NCBI GenBank assembly: GCA_026873275.1
Contig: JANTUC010000003.1
Span: 1,364,001-1,428,000, forward strand
DNA length: 64,000 bases
From: Pseudopithomyces maydicus
Lineage: Eukaryota; Ascomycota; Dothideomycetes; Pleosporales; Didymosphaeriaceae
Direction of reading: 5' to 3'
Part shown: piece after piece, positions 9,696-21,962 of the stretch
Numbering within the stretch: position 1 is the stretch's first letter
Layout of the letters: each line of letters opens with the position of its first letter
Made by a program: the position numbers and the translations under genes
Notes under the pieces: generated by a model
Database searches by the model: none
Told to the model about the DNA's origin: nothing
Seen by the model: the letters and a program-made list of their open reading frames with translations, nothing else

Positions 9696-12079
9696 TTAGC
9701 CAGATGGTAGGTACTGTTTCGTTTTATTGCGAACTTCCTGGCACTTCACCATGGCGCTGATGTGCAATTCCCTGCCGACCTTCCATGTCTCCATGACCGC
9801 CTCGTCTTCCTTCTCTCTGGCCAAATAGCCCGGAAAGCCAATCTTGGTTGTGGTCTCGCCTCGTTGATGTATGAAATTATCGTGCAAGTCAAGGAGCTCC
9901 TCTTCGCGCGCTGCGAAATGGCTTACCATGTTCTGGGTCCACCTTCTATACTGACGTACGTAGCTCTCCATGCGGGAAAAGTATTCATCGACTAAATCCT
10001 TCTCGAGTTTTGCTGGAACTGTAGGAGCTATGGGCACTTCCGGATTCTTTAGCTTTTGTGCCGTATTGGGTTTTGTAGGGTGATTTTGGGAAGCTTCGGA
10101 CTTGAAAGGTAAATTGTCCTTCAGTTCGTCTAGGTCCAGTGATCGGTTTGTAGAAGCAATGAACGGCGCCACCTTGCCCAACTCAGCTGCGAAGCCATTG
10201 AGGCCTGCGGTATGCACTTTTTCTGTTGAAGACAGAGGTGCCGATGTAGCGGTGACATTTGGCACATTATTTGATTTGGCCGTGTTCGCCTGGTTGGTGC
10301 TCGCTGCAGACGCAAAACCTGGCACAGGTTTTGGCTTATCAACTGAAGGAACATCTTCATCGACATCCATGGCATCACCGCCGCTGACTTCTTCGGCGAA
10401 TGCTTGATATTTCTGTTTTCTCTCTGGCTTGTCATCCGCGTTCGAGCTGGTCTCAAGGACTGCGGAGCCTTTACGAGTTGGGTTCGGTCGCTTGGGGGGA
10501 GCAGACGCACGACGCGGTGAAGTTTCTTTGGTCTGGGATGGCACTGGGTAAGCCCAGCTCGACTCTTTGAATGTTTCAGCCCACTGTTCCGGCGCGAATT
10601 TAGCAGTATGGGGTGCAGAATCACTTCCACTGGGAAACGTTGCCTGAGTGTTTAAAGGTGGCGGACCTGGCGGAGGAGGGGGCATTTGAGCAAAGGGCTG
10701 AGAGAACGGAGAAACAGGAGGAGGTGGCTGTGACTGCCCCGAAGAAGTTGGTTTATCAGCTCCTGGGCGTTGAGCTGGCCTGCCGCGAGATGGTGACACT
10801 CGTCCTTTACTTGTGCTTCCCTTTTGTGGAGCGAAGTAATCGGGCTTTCCTTCGAATTTGCCACTCCACGCACCAGGAGAGAACTTCATATTGATACTCT
10901 CTTCGCTCTTACTCTTGAAGGCATTAGGCGATGCACCATTAGCATGCTGCGTATTCTGATGTGGAGTACCAAATATGCCCTGGCCTGAGTTCGATGGCTG
11001 CTGCGGCGATTCTTTAGGCGGAGGCGGGCCATGAGGCTTCTTACCTTTGCCTCCAAAGACGCCGGCTTCCTCTTCATCACTACTTGACACGTATTGTGGG
11101 AATAGGTTCTTTTTTGGGGGCCGCTGTATGAAGCTCGTTGTCGGTGCCCTGAGTCCGAATAAGAACCTGGGTCTGCAGTAGAGCCTGGTCGGTGAGTAGG
11201 AGAGTTGCGAACACTAGCAGATCGGCCTATACCATCCCCAAACATTGATGTGCGCTCTCCTGACTTGGAAGAGAAGTACGGTGTGCGGACACGATTAGCC
11301 TCTGCGAACGGAACGTCTTCTACAATGTCTTCTTCCATTGGGGATGCCTTGGGTCTCTCATAGTTGGAGCGATACGCTGATCGCGCTTGTCCTTCATCTG
11401 CACCGGTTGTGCTCGGGTCGAAGCCTTTCTTGGTCGAGGGCACTCTTGTACTCTGACTGCGGCCGAAAGGCGTACCATTTGGGTTGCTGGGGTTGCTGGG
11501 TTTTGGTCTCTGCTGTTCAGCTCGCGGCTGCTTCATCTTCTGCCATGCTGTGAAAACATTTGCCTTTGCCCCTGTATCGCTCCGTCGGTCTGCGAATGAA
11601 TCTGGCTTCTGTGCAGTAGGCGGGGTTCTATAATTCTTGGTCGAGAAGCGATCTGTGCCTGCTCCATTCGTATAGGTGTTGTGATGTTGCGGTGCAGGCC
11701 GTTGCGGAGGCGGTTGAGGTCTGGGCGGCGGAGGACGATAGTATTGCCCGCCGTTTTGTGGGCCTGTATAGGTGTTACGAGGCGGTGGTGGCGGGCGACT
11801 TCGAGGTGTATTTGGCGAATGGTACGGCGGTATGTTCAGGCTCCTAAACTTCTTTCTCTCTGCGTCGTATTTCGCTCGCTGCTGCGGGTCGCTCAGGACC
11901 TCGTGCGCGGCTTGGATTTGCTGAAACTTAGCAACCCATTCCTGCTCCTGCCCGGGGTGCCGATCGGGGTGGCACTCAAGCGCGAGCTTGCGAAAGGACC
12001 TGCGGATGTCGTTGTCGCTGGCGGTTGCGGGTACGCTGAGGTCCGCGTAGTAATTGCGTGTCGCGTCTATCTTCGCCAT
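9696..12079 (-). CDS. J-domain (DnaJ/Hsp40) protein, frame broken near 11115
   Basis: The start is taken as ATG 12079, just before the J domain. Residues 8-75 are a complete J domain: helix II RRSFRKLALECHPDRHPG with the HPD triad needed to stimulate Hsp70 ATPase, then AAHEVLSDPQQRAKYDAERK. The middle is Pro/Gln/Arg-rich and disordered. The first frame runs out just after 11100. At 11110-11120 the plus strand reads T6G5; one extra base there turns the text into YSGPPKKNLFPQYVSSSDEE and joins a second long frame ending at TAA/stop 9696. That second half holds an FxPxxW-type repeat (KFSPGAWSGKFEG; KFAPEQWAETFK), an acidic DAMDVDEDVPS patch and a helical C-terminal end. The joined protein would be 794 residues. 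Introns of suitable phase exist only with poor donors, so a missing base is the better explanation. It is probably a fungal-specific co-chaperone; the client is unknown. Confidence 0.8.
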
Positions 12080-12945
12080 GTTGGCTGCAACGGTCGAGTG
12101 AAGTGTGTCAAGCGTGCGAGAGGCCTTGGAGACGGCGTGTTTGGGGTGTACCCGTGGCAGGCAGACGCTGTGGCTCTGCGTCAAGGCTTGCTTTTTCCGC
12201 TGGCTTGTCTAGGCGGTGCAAGGCGAAGTCACTCAGATGACGAGCCGTGCGCGTGCTCACGCATTGTACGTAGATGTGCCTAGCGTTGAAATCGACGGTT
12301 GGACGTCACAAGTGTTGCATGCCAGTGAAGGTGGAGAGTATTGGTGGGTGTAGTAGGCCTCGCGAGCTTGCAAGCGCTCGTTGGCCTGGCGTCAACTTGC
12401 TTGTGTTTTTGGCGGGGCCAAGAGCGTCGAGAGAGCCTTCAGTATCCCCGGTTACAGTAGCCTACGGGCACTAACAACGACCGACCGAGGCTAATGCAAA
12501 TCGCAAAATCTGCCTGACATTGCTTTGTACCCGGCGTGGAGAGGCTTGCCTTTTAGCTGTTGGGCTGCTCTAGGAGCAGCTCGTCCGCACAACAAAGTGC
12601 GCTGACGTCGTTGCTTGACCGTGTTGACCGTGTTAACCGTGTTCGGCACCCATGCAGTCATACCGGTGAGCGGCTATGAATCGGATGCGCCCTTGCAATG
12701 CTGGGCTGACAGCGGCTTCTCACGACATCACGGGCCTATCACTGGCATATGAACACGAGAGACGTATTTGTAAGGGTATCGAAAATCGTGAACTCGTTTG
12801 AATCCATTTTAACATCCCGTCCGTCCATCATCAGATCAGACTAAGGGAACTATAGAGCCGTAAACAGCTTTTCCACGCATGCCAACCCATCCGCTTGGGA
12901 AGATTGCCCGTGCGTCCCACCATGCACAAAAACACCTCAACGCAT
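12080..12945. other. Intergenic region between RPL15 and the J-domain gene
   Basis: About 870 bases. It contains the promoter of the J-domain gene and the 3' region of RPL15. The only structure seen is a small run of ACCGTGTT units at about 12618-12642. No gene is supported. Confidence 0.5.
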
Positions 12946-13793
12946 CTAGCGGTAGCGCCAGAGAGAGAGGGTGTTGTGCCTCTTCCAGGTCTTCCTCCTG
13001 CCAGCAGTGGTCTTGTTGTAGCTGTGACCCTTGCCAAGACCACGGCTCTTCTTGCCGGTGGCGGTGAGACCGCGGCTCTCACGGTGCTTGTGGACGGGCT
13101 TGACGATCCAGTTGATGCGGGGATCGCGACGGATGGCCTTGTGGGAGGGGTCGACGAGGATGACTTCATAGTACTTGTAGGTCGAGTCCTGGTTGATCCA
13201 GTACGAGTTGAGGACGCGGAGGTTGGCACAGCGGCGGCCGACACGCTCCTCGGCAGTGGACTTGAGGGAGCGCTGGTACTTGAGCTGGTTCACACCCTGG
13301 TTGGTGGGCTTGCCTGTTGGAGGGTTAGAGGATTGACCTTCGTCTCCATAGCGCAGTTGACATACCATAGGTGGCACCCCTAGAAGCTCATGTTAGCTAC
13401 AAGCGCATGAAACCAGATCTCAATCTCCACTTACTTGGGAACGGGCCTCTTGCGACCTCCACGGCGAACACGGATACGGTAGATAACGTAGCCCTGCTTG
13501 GCCTTATATCCGAGACGGCGGGCCTTGTCGGGACGCGACGGGCGGCTGGCACGGTGGATGACCTTGAGCTGGCGAAGCTATTGATGCACTCTCAGCTTTG
13601 TTCAACGAGCAACATCAATTGAGATTGGACAATCTCAGGAAAAAAATGGTTTCATACCTCCCAGCACTACACAAAGTTAGCGGAAACCTCAATCTCACAG
13701 TTGTGCAATACATACGCGAACGCGCATCAAGAAGCGCATCATATCCGACTGCTTCTTCTTTTGAAGCTCCTCGACATACTTGAGGGCACCCAT
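12946..13793 (-). CDS. RPL15: 60S ribosomal protein eL15
   Basis: Five exons on the minus strand: 13716-13793, 13658-13666, 13435-13577, 13366-13379 and 12946-13313, together 612 bases for 203 residues, the normal length of eL15. All introns (49, 80, 55 and 52 bases) have GT...AG ends and join in phase. The protein is unmistakable: MGALKYVEELQKKKQSDMMR, then CWE, LRQLKVIHRASRPSRPDKAR, GYVIYRIRVRRGGRKRPVPK, GATYG, and RVLNSYWINQDSTYKYYEVI to the end NTLSLWRYR. eL15 is an essential component of the large subunit, bound to 25S rRNA. Exon 2 is only nine bases (TGC TGG GAG, Cys-Trp-Glu) and exon 4 only 14 bases, so automatic gene finders may miss them. A 5' untranslated intron ending just before the ATG is possible (TTCAG at about 13800). 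Confidence 0.97.
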
Positions 13794-14109
13794 CTTGGCT
13801 GAATGTGCTGTGGTGTTAGTAGGACGGCGGTTGGGTGTGTCGATTTACAAGTTCATGAAGCGAAGCGCGAAATTGTTGTGTGGTGCTGACTAACCAAAAT
13901 CTTGGCATGCGCAGAAAAACCATCGCCAAGAGGCTCATAGACTAGGCTAGCAAGCTAGTACACAGGCAGAGTGGAAATAACAAAGAACTAAAACCATGTG
14001 AAGTAGTTTCGTGGATTTTCGATGTATTGTTAATACGTTGACCACGCGGCGGATAGGTACTTCGAGTCCATTTGTAGCACTGATCTTGCAGCAATGCCTT
14101 TGCATGTCT
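13794..14109. promoter_or_regulatory. RPL15 promoter region
   Basis: About 316 bases between the RPL15 start codon and the stop codon of the next minus-strand gene. It must carry the RPL15 promoter and the upstream gene's terminator. No specific factor site is claimed. Confidence 0.5.
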
Positions 14110-14897
14110 TCAGGAACGAATCTCGGGGATGCCTTTGACCATCCGCTTCACTCCCCTCTCAGTATATCTCAATCCTTCTCGCAGCTCCGTGTTCAGCTTC
14201 TTTAACACGCCAATACCGTCCTGCCTCTCTGTCTCGGCTGCCTCAAAACCATGTAATTCCATGCCCACCGCTTTCTTAGTATTCCTTCCTGCTGCCTTGT
14301 GACCAACCCTGAGAAGCCTCTCTGTCTCTTCAATGTCCTGCATCCATTTTTCTGTAATCGAAGCATTCTTGTCTGGGCCTAACTCGTCAATCCTTGCTTC
14401 TAACTCGTAGTATTGGGACAGCATATTGCAACATGCTGTATTCACTTTGATAGCCGAACTAAAGATCGAGTTGCCAGCCACTCTGGTTTTCGCAAAGGAT
14501 GAGGGCTCGTGTTTGATGGGCTTGGTGGGTCTGCTGAGAGTCTCGACAATCAGGGTTAGCAGTTCTTTGTGGCGGCGCACTTCATCTGTTTTACTAGCAT
14601 GAACCGCATTAGCCCCCAAGAAAATCCTTGCGGTTGTTCAGGCCTTCCTAGCTCACATTTGATGCATGCGCTGTCGCAGCAGAGTCTCCAAGCTGCCCCT
14701 GCCTTTCGTGATTTCTTGCCGAAACCTATTCACATCCTCGGATTCTCCCTTGAGCTTTGCCATATTTGGATTGAGCCCATCTGCTTGTCTCATACCAAGG
14801 TTAGCTAGCTGTTGCAAAATCGTCAGTTTTCGACATACTGGCTTTGCGTCGCTACTTCCTCATGATTTTTTGTGCGTTTTCTAGGGCGGCCGTGCAT
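14110..14897 (-). CDS. Small coiled-coil protein, unknown function
   Basis: Proposed three-exon gene for 225 residues: exons 14856-14897, 14657-14808 and 14110-14593. The second intron (63 bases) is good: GTGAGC donor, GCTAATG branch point and CTAG acceptor, joining RMHQ-I-KTDEVRRHKELL. The first intron (47 bases, GTAGCG donor, AACTGAC branch point) is less certain. The start MHGRPRKRTK at 14897 is the only ATG giving a clean model. The protein is helical and charged; residues 25-60 and 120-215 could form coiled coils (ELEARIDELGPDKN, LKKLNTELREGLRYTERGVK). I do not recognise a family. Size and coiled-coil character would suit a subunit of a larger structural complex, but nothing in the sequence shows which. 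Confidence 0.65.
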
Positions 14898-15803
14898 CGT
14901 TTTGGTATGATTCCCTGGACGCTATACGACTTCGACGCCGCGATTTATTGGTAGATTGTGGACAGGTTTCAATTCAAGCGTGTAAGTGTGAGAGCCACCA
15001 TTCAACCAGATCCATCCCTAGTGCCGCTACGTCAAAATCTGATAGAGAAGGAAAGAACGATGGGGATAAAGCAAGCACTTAGTTGTAGAACCTCCCCTGT
15101 GCTTATTGAGCTACTGTTCTTAGCATCAAAATTGCTTGGTGTCTCGAGGGGTGTATGCTAGAGCTATGTACACGCAGTTCAGCTTCAGGCGGCTGTACGA
15201 GACAGTGAAGAATAGGGGACCGTCAGGGACCCGCATTATTTCGTATACGGTTGTGTAACACGTTCCAATCAAACTTCTTACCAAGGTCGGCCAGCTTAAG
15301 AAATTGAGCATCAGCAGGCTACGTTGCATTACCATCAGAAGTATACGCATAATACGAAGATATAATGCTCAAACGTATTGATCTTCTCAGCATTGCTTCC
15401 CTAAATATTGATAACGATATATCTCATAGTAAACATCTCGTCACCAAATAGTTTGGAGGACTTGGATAATGACCGAACAGCCAATTTTGCTACAGGATAT
15501 ACTTTTAGCATCTCTGACTTGAGGAACAGAGTTGCTTGTTTCCCACCAGTACGAAAAGTGAATAAAAGAAAAGAAAAGAAAAGAAAAGAACCCTGCTCAT
15601 CTTACTCTCCAAGCAAAGAGAAGCCCACAATTCATAAGCAAAGATAGCTTGCCGTCACATGGAGTTCCACCTCTGCATATCATTCTTTCATTCACTTAAT
15701 GATCATGGCTATGAACCAAAGCGAACTGGAGATAAGACAGAAACAAAACAGGAAAAGGGGAGAGATCCAAGAGGCCGATCCGATGATGATGAGATCGCAC
15801 TTA
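14898..15803. other. Intergenic region with an AAAAG microsatellite
   Basis: About 900 bases between two minus-strand genes. The only structured element is the (AAAAG)n tract listed separately. No gene is supported. Confidence 0.5.
15564..15590 (+). repeat. (AAAAG)n microsatellite
   Basis: Five and a half uninterrupted AAAAG units, 27 bases, about 210 bases beyond the stop codon of the PSP1-domain gene. Confidence 0.9.
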
Positions 15804-18377
15804 TCAAGCTTGTTTGGACTCGGCACCTTTATTTGTGCTCGAATGGCCTCCATTGCTTGGAGTTCCGCCGAAGTTCAAGGTCCCCATGGCCGCGATCAGG
15901 CCTGCATCGTAGCCTGCAGATGGAGTGGAATTACCGAAAGCGGGGGCTGGGAAGCCACCTTGAGAGTATGAGCTGCTGTATGCATTCGAGGTACCAGAGT
16001 TGGAGGTGGCATGTGGCATCTGTCCTGAAGCAGCCGGGTAACCGCCGCGAAAGGAGGCAGCGCTGGATGCGTTATTGAAGGCAGGTGAAGCAGAATAGGT
16101 GGTAGGAGGATACCAGCCACCCATGTTCATTGGCGATCGGTTCAATGGGTGGTTGGGATCGTAGCGGTTATACACATCCTGTTGCTGACCCCACTGCTGG
16201 CCCCACTGCTGCATCTGGTACGTAGTCTGGGTGGAGAACGACGGAACCTGGTTCGAAAAGGGAAAGTATGCGTTGTCATAATTGCCCTGGACGTTAGTTC
16301 CACGGCCACGGTTACCTGTTTCAGTGTCAGCGAGATGCAATAGATCCAACGATACTGGTAGTGTACTTACCATAGTGATCGTTGGTATTGGCCCGGTATG
16401 AGTTGTTTCCATATAGAGGACCCACAGAGAGAGATGCGCTGGGTGCGTTGTTTGGCAAGATGGCACCAGGACCAATAGCCGAGGGAGGCTTGATCGACAT
16501 TCCGGCGGGGTTGACTACGGAGGCTGGGTTGACTGCAGACATCCAGATGCGGATCTTATAGTGCTTGAATAGGTCCGTGACTAATACCTTAAAGTCGACA
16601 TACGCCTCGGCATAGTAGAAGAAAGAAATCTTGTGGTGATCCCATTGAAATTCAGCATCTAGAATCTCCATAGGCAAATTATGGTCTAGAGCTTTGTCGG
16701 TAGCCATTCGCTTGGCCCGAGCCTCTTCGCCTTCCTTGTCACGAAGCTGCATAATTTCATGGGGCTGTGCCAAACGACGTATCATACGCGGCTTGTTCTC
16801 AGATTCTTGCTGCACACCCATGCCGCTGAGCTGTGGCTGGTTACCAGTCTTTGGGACTTCATGCGCGCGATAAAGGGAACCTAGCATGGGGTTTTTGGTT
16901 GAGGATCCGGCGACGGAATACTGAGAAAACATCAAAAGCCACCTAAAGTGATCCTCGTTGGCGTCATTCTTGAGACGTTTAGCATCATCCATGGAGACGT
17001 CGGCGTGTGTAATCTGGCCAAGGTCATGTCCGCGATCGCCCTCAGTAATAACGAGATCACCCACGCGAAGCTCAAGACCCACGTTCTCGTAAAGGTAGTA
17101 GATGTCGGAACGCGAGCACTTAAATTGAACGATGTAGATGCGACGGCCAACTCGCCCATATCCGGTGGGATTGGCATAGGCATTGGACGCCGGTGCGTGA
17201 GTGATTGTAGGTGCAGGATGAGCAGCGGAGATGGCCGATGCATTGATCGTACGTGCAGCTGGTCCAAGACCGCTGAAATAATCGCAGGTGTTCCACTGTG
17301 GATCATTTTGAGCGGGAGGCAATACCGGGAGGACCGGGTCGAGAGGCGATGTCTCTTCGTCTTCTTCTTGAGTGTTGTCAAGCGTGGGTACTGCAAACGA
17401 AGACGTATTGCCTCCGTAGTGCGCAATGGAGTGGCGTCGGCTGAGAGCATCCGCATTGAAGCGCGGAACCGACACCCCCAAGCTGGAGGGGACTCGATGG
17501 TGTGGGAGAAATCCTCGGCTTGGGTCGAAGTACCAACATGCTCACTATAGCGGCGGACAAGTGGCATCATTCGACCCTCGGCGCCAGTGTCGGAGATCTC
17601 ATCCGCATCGTTCTGAGTCAAGCTGCGAAGGCCGTGAGACAATCGGCGAGCGGGAGGTGCAATAATCGTCACCTGTTTAGCAGCAAATGCCTTCTTTCCC
17701 AGCGGATCTTGTTGATACTCTAGCGGCAAAGCCACGCCCTGTTGAGAGCCATTAGACGAGTCGATGTCATCGTGATCGTCTTCTCGTAGCTGGGCAAGAC
17801 CAGCAGTTTCGCCGAGAAGACTTGGCTTCGAGGGTCGGTGGCGTAGAGCTGACCGTAGATGAGAAGCGTGGTTATCGGTATCCCCTTGACCAACACTATA
17901 GGATTGCGATCGTGAGGATTTGCGTGCAGTGTGCCGAGAAAGGCCGAAGCCAACTGTGTCGTCCCCCTCAGAAGAGACCACGGCACCGAACAGCTTATCG
18001 GAAGGACCTTGCGCAGACGTGGGCGAGGGTACGACCTCCTTTAATCGATTGGCTGATGGTGAAGCGGTGAAGCTTGTTGTGTTCCAAACCGTAGCCACCC
18101 GGGAAGGACCATCTAGTACCAGGGAGGGAGGGGTGCCAGCTGATGATACCATACCAAAAGAATTCTTCCTATTTGGAAGATCTTGGGCCATCCAAGACGG
18201 CCTACGACCTGAAGCAAATGGCGGCTGGGGTCGGGCTGGGGGTGGCGCAACTTGCTCGTGGTCATCGTCACTGGATGCCAGAACGTCACTGTCTGGAGTG
18301 GGCCGACGCATCTGCAGTTTCGACTTATCGAATGGAGAGCCACCAACAGTAAGACTGGTCTTGAATGGAGATGCCAT
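15804..18377 (-). CDS. PSP1-domain protein, frame broken near 17477
   Basis: Starts at ATG 18377 (MASPFKTSLTVGGSPFDKSK). Exons 16371-18377 and 15804-16315 are separated by a clear 55-base intron (GTAAGT donor, GCTGAC branch, ACAG acceptor) joining NDHYG to NRGRGTNVQG. Within the first exon the frame changes: at 17475-17479 the plus strand has C5, and one more C reads ESPPAWGVSVPRFNADALS and enters the frame used for the rest; the corrected total is 839 residues. Residues about 400-615 contain the PSP1 C-terminal domain (VQFKCSRSDIYYLYENVGLE, RVGDLVITEGDRGHDLGQI, ILDAEFQWDHHKISFFYYAE, and KVLVTDLFKHYKIRIWM). The yeast relative was found as a suppressor of DNA polymerase alpha mutants; molecular function is poorly known. 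The N-terminal half is Ser-rich with many likely phosphosites; the C-terminal tail is Gln/Ser/Tyr/Gly-rich and prion-like. Confidence 0.85.
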
Positions 18378-19415
18378 CTTATCGGAGAAGTGACAGAGTT
18401 AGAGCGTGGCCAAGACGCGAGGTGGAGGAAGGGTAGACGAACCTTCAGGTAGTATTGTGGATACTATGAATATACTCTATCCACGCCTGTAGCATATAGC
18501 AATCTTCACAGCAGAAAATGTAGACCGTACGTTCTTCTGGCAAGAAAATGTGTGCTTGGTGTTAGGTCGATGTCGCAAAGTATAAGTAGTCGTTCTTGTC
18601 TATGCTGGCAAGCGAATTTCGCCTATAGAATTAGCATCTGAGCATAGGCGCCTGACTTTTAACAACCAATATACTCCGAGGAAACGCAATCTAGCAAGAT
18701 GAAGGTATAGTGAAAATGGTTTTAGTGCAACAGGTGTATAGTAAGAGAACACTGGTTTATGTTTGATGCTCATTATGAGCACTCAATGACCGTTTTACGT
18801 CTCTTCGCTTCAAGGAAATATACAGCTCCGGGCAACTTACCAAGTCTTGGGATAGGAGGGCTATACTCTTGCCTTCTCGAGCTTTTCCAGGGATGATCTG
18901 CTGTTATACAGAATCGCTGGTAGATGTCGTATATAGCAATTCGAATGGGCAAAGACCCCTAGAGCAGGTAGTGTTGCTTTTCAGGTTGCTTTTGATCTAG
19001 ATTCCCGAGTTAGTGTATGTGAGGCAAGCAAGAAGGGCGGAGGAGGAGATAGACGAGGAAGGTGCGGCTGCGAGTACCGGTAGCCCTAAAGTTTTTCGAA
19101 GCAGCTGTTCGGGGGTAGGAGTGTATACACTTACGTGAGCGTGTCCAAGATTGTCGGCAAGAGGGTCTCTGCAGCACACAGTAGGCTACCAGCAGCAGAG
19201 AGCTTGCTCTGCCGCAGGAGGGTACTGGAGGTTGGTGACAGAGGTGAGGGGGGCTACCTGGTCAAGCTGCCGTGGGCTGCAGAACGCGGCAACAGGCGGG
19301 GCAGAGGGCAGCTACCCGTAAAAGCTGCGGATGAGGCGGTCAAAGCCGTGCCCTTGGGTGGTAGAGGGAGAAGGTGGTGCAAGAGTGATGGATAAAGTGA
19401 AGGTGGTGGTTAGGC

Positions 19416-19462
19416 GGGGGGAGAGTAGAGAGGAGAGTAGAGGAGAGAGTAGAGGGGAGAGG
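19416..19462 (+). repeat. Purine-rich GAGAGTAGAG-type tandem repeat
   Basis: Four to five imperfect copies of a GAGAGTAG unit on the plus strand in otherwise non-coding DNA. Confidence 0.8.
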
Positions 19463-20760
19463 CGGCCTGGTAGGCGGGGTTTTTATAAAGGCAGCGGTAG
19501 CGCGCAGACGCTCAATGCGTTTGGTTCTCACCTGGAGGACTCGGCTAGTGCTTCCTCGAGATGATCTCAGGGGAGATGCAGCGGTCTGCGGTAGGATTTA
19601 GGAATTACTGTTGATCACACCACATCTTAGCCATCTGTACATAGGAGACTTGACTCGGCTCAGGAACAAGATAGCTCTTGCTCGGGTGCTTGTAGGTAGA
19701 GCACTGATCTGGGTGGAGCTGTGTCTTCTCGGTTTGGTCGTCAACGCCAACAGAGCTTCAGGCAGGCGCAGGCGCAGGCGATCGGAACACCCCTCCCTAC
19801 CCCACGCCGCCCGACAGGCCACGATTCGATTCGCTCGCACCAAGGTAAGATAGCTCAAGAACTCTTGGTGTTGCACAGATGCGTGGAGACCGCTACACAT
19901 GATGAGATGCTCGTTTGCAGCCCCACCGCCAGTGCCAGTGTTGAGGACACTGTCAGGACACCCTCCACGCTGGCCAAACCTGCCCGAGCAACGGCAGTAG
20001 CAACCCACCTACGGCTCGGCCACTCACGAGGGAGCAACCGGCATTGAGGCCGAGGAGGGCATCTGATAAGAGGAGAAGGAGACGGGAACATACCTTGATA
20101 CAGGAGGCGGGGACACAATGTGGACACAGCGCGGACAACAAAATCGTGGCAATCGAACCTTTCTATACGATCTCCTCTCCGGACGTTTATTCTGATTTCC
20201 CGTCAGCAGGAACCCTGGGGTGCATGGTGGACAATTGCTTGGAGCTCATGTTAAGGAGAAGAGCGCACACATGGACATACCCGACAGTCTATTTCGGCGG
20301 CAGGTGTACTTCTTGAAACTATTTTTGTATCCCGGAATTAACTGGCACAGATGATAAGTCAGATTGCCATGGGGATAGCTGGAGTCGCGTGCTCATACCT
20401 CGAAACATTAACCAGAAACACCAAGCTCTTGATCCAGTCTATCCCTACTCTTGCAAACGTCGCAGAAGAATTGTGCAAAAAACAGACGGTTTATACTATG
20501 GCATCAGTCGTCGCATGGAAGTGTACAGGCGGTCCGTCTAGGAGGAAGCCTCGGGCAAGAAGAAATGTGGGGATGTGCCACGGTCCTACCAGCTGGGCTC
20601 AGCCTCGAAGGGTACAGGCCAATGGTCAAGCTAGAATGCACACGCCTACTGAACCAAGCGCATCGTCGCCCTAGACCTCGAGCAACTGGGGAGAGGACGG
20701 GGGAGGGGGAGGGGAGCGACGAGGATGGCGGCAACTATCAGACAGCGGGATGAGATGCGA

Positions 20761-20772
20761 GGGGGGGGGGGG
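20761..20772 (+). repeat. G12 homopolymer
   Basis: Twelve consecutive G. Given the apparent single-base losses at other homopolymers in this window, its exact length should not be trusted. Confidence 0.8.
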
Positions 20773-21962
20773 TGCCAGTTTGCCTCGAGGCTTTGTGGTT
20801 GGACACTTATCAGCCGAGTCCGCGGTCGAGGCTGATGATGGCCAAATAGAGAGGTTTGCGATGGAAGAGGGGATGGGGCACGGGACGAAGGGCTTCCAGC
20901 AGCACAAGTCAAAGGCCTCGAGGCAGCACGGGCATCGCAGAGGTGGGAAGACCAGAAGGCGCACCTCCAACGCCTTTGAGGCTTCCTGCAGCTGGTGGCC
21001 GGGCCAAGGATCAGGGGCTTTGGGTGGCAGATGCGCAAAATGCGGAGACGACCAAGCCCACTGCAGGCTAGCCCTTGTATAATTAGGGACGAACTGCTGC
21101 AAATTGGGCTGTTGCCATTCGAGGGCAGCGAGGCGAATTGGGAGCCATGGCGACAAATCACCGCCCCCCTTGATGCGCGCCGCAACATGCTTCGCCGTCC
21201 CCGCCTCGTCGCTCCCATGCCGACGGCGCCGTCGTGACACTCGTGCGTAGCGCCTGGCGACGCCCAAGGGTTCTGAGGCAGACCCCTCTTTCGTCTGGGC
21301 TCGGTTGGGCCCGGTCGGCGACCGTGTCCCCAGTCACCATCCCTCTTTGACCCTCCCGACGTCCCAGCCTCGATGCACGCCATCCTGCTCCGTTTCAAGC
21401 GCCATCTCCCGCTGGACGCTGGCCATGGACGACACGAACCCGCCGCCCTCGCTCCTCGCTGCCCGCTGCCTCTCTCCTCTCGCCAGCCGCGGGGCCGCCT
21501 GAGCCGCCGCACCTGGCCGTCTCGACCCGCCCCGGACGCATCCCAGTGGCGTTGGACGTGACCGTGGCCGCTCCAGTCTTCCAGAGCTGCTTGTACCTGG
21601 AGCTAAGCCCAATCGCCGTTGCGCAATTCACCGGACGCAGCTGTTCGCATTCGTGCCCCGGGAGGATCCAGCACGGCCTTTCGCCAGACCATGTTCTCCT
21701 TCCGCGTGGATCATTCCACCTGGCCTTGGTGCTGCTTGACCCCGCATTTCATGCACAGCTGTGAGCTTGACCTCCTCGTCCAAGCTCCATGGGGACCACC
21801 TCCTATGCAGCTAAACCGTGCCAGCAGCATCCGCGTCCTGTGTGCACTATAGCTGCCGCCTCTCCCTGCACCGCCCGCCCCAGCCATGCATCTGGCCGGG
21901 GAGTTGCTATCCAAACAAGACACGTCCACCGAGCCGTCCAACGAGCCGTCGACCATCAAGTC

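Noticed and set aside
12946..13377. RPL15 starting inside an intron at 13377
   Set aside because: The reading from that point lacks the conserved eL15 N-terminus, which is found intact in four upstream exons.
20646..21512. A 288-codon minus-strand frame as a gene
   Set aside because: It is Arg/Pro/Ser-rich chance coding in GC-rich DNA, overlaps several equally long frames, and has no domain, intron or sensible start.
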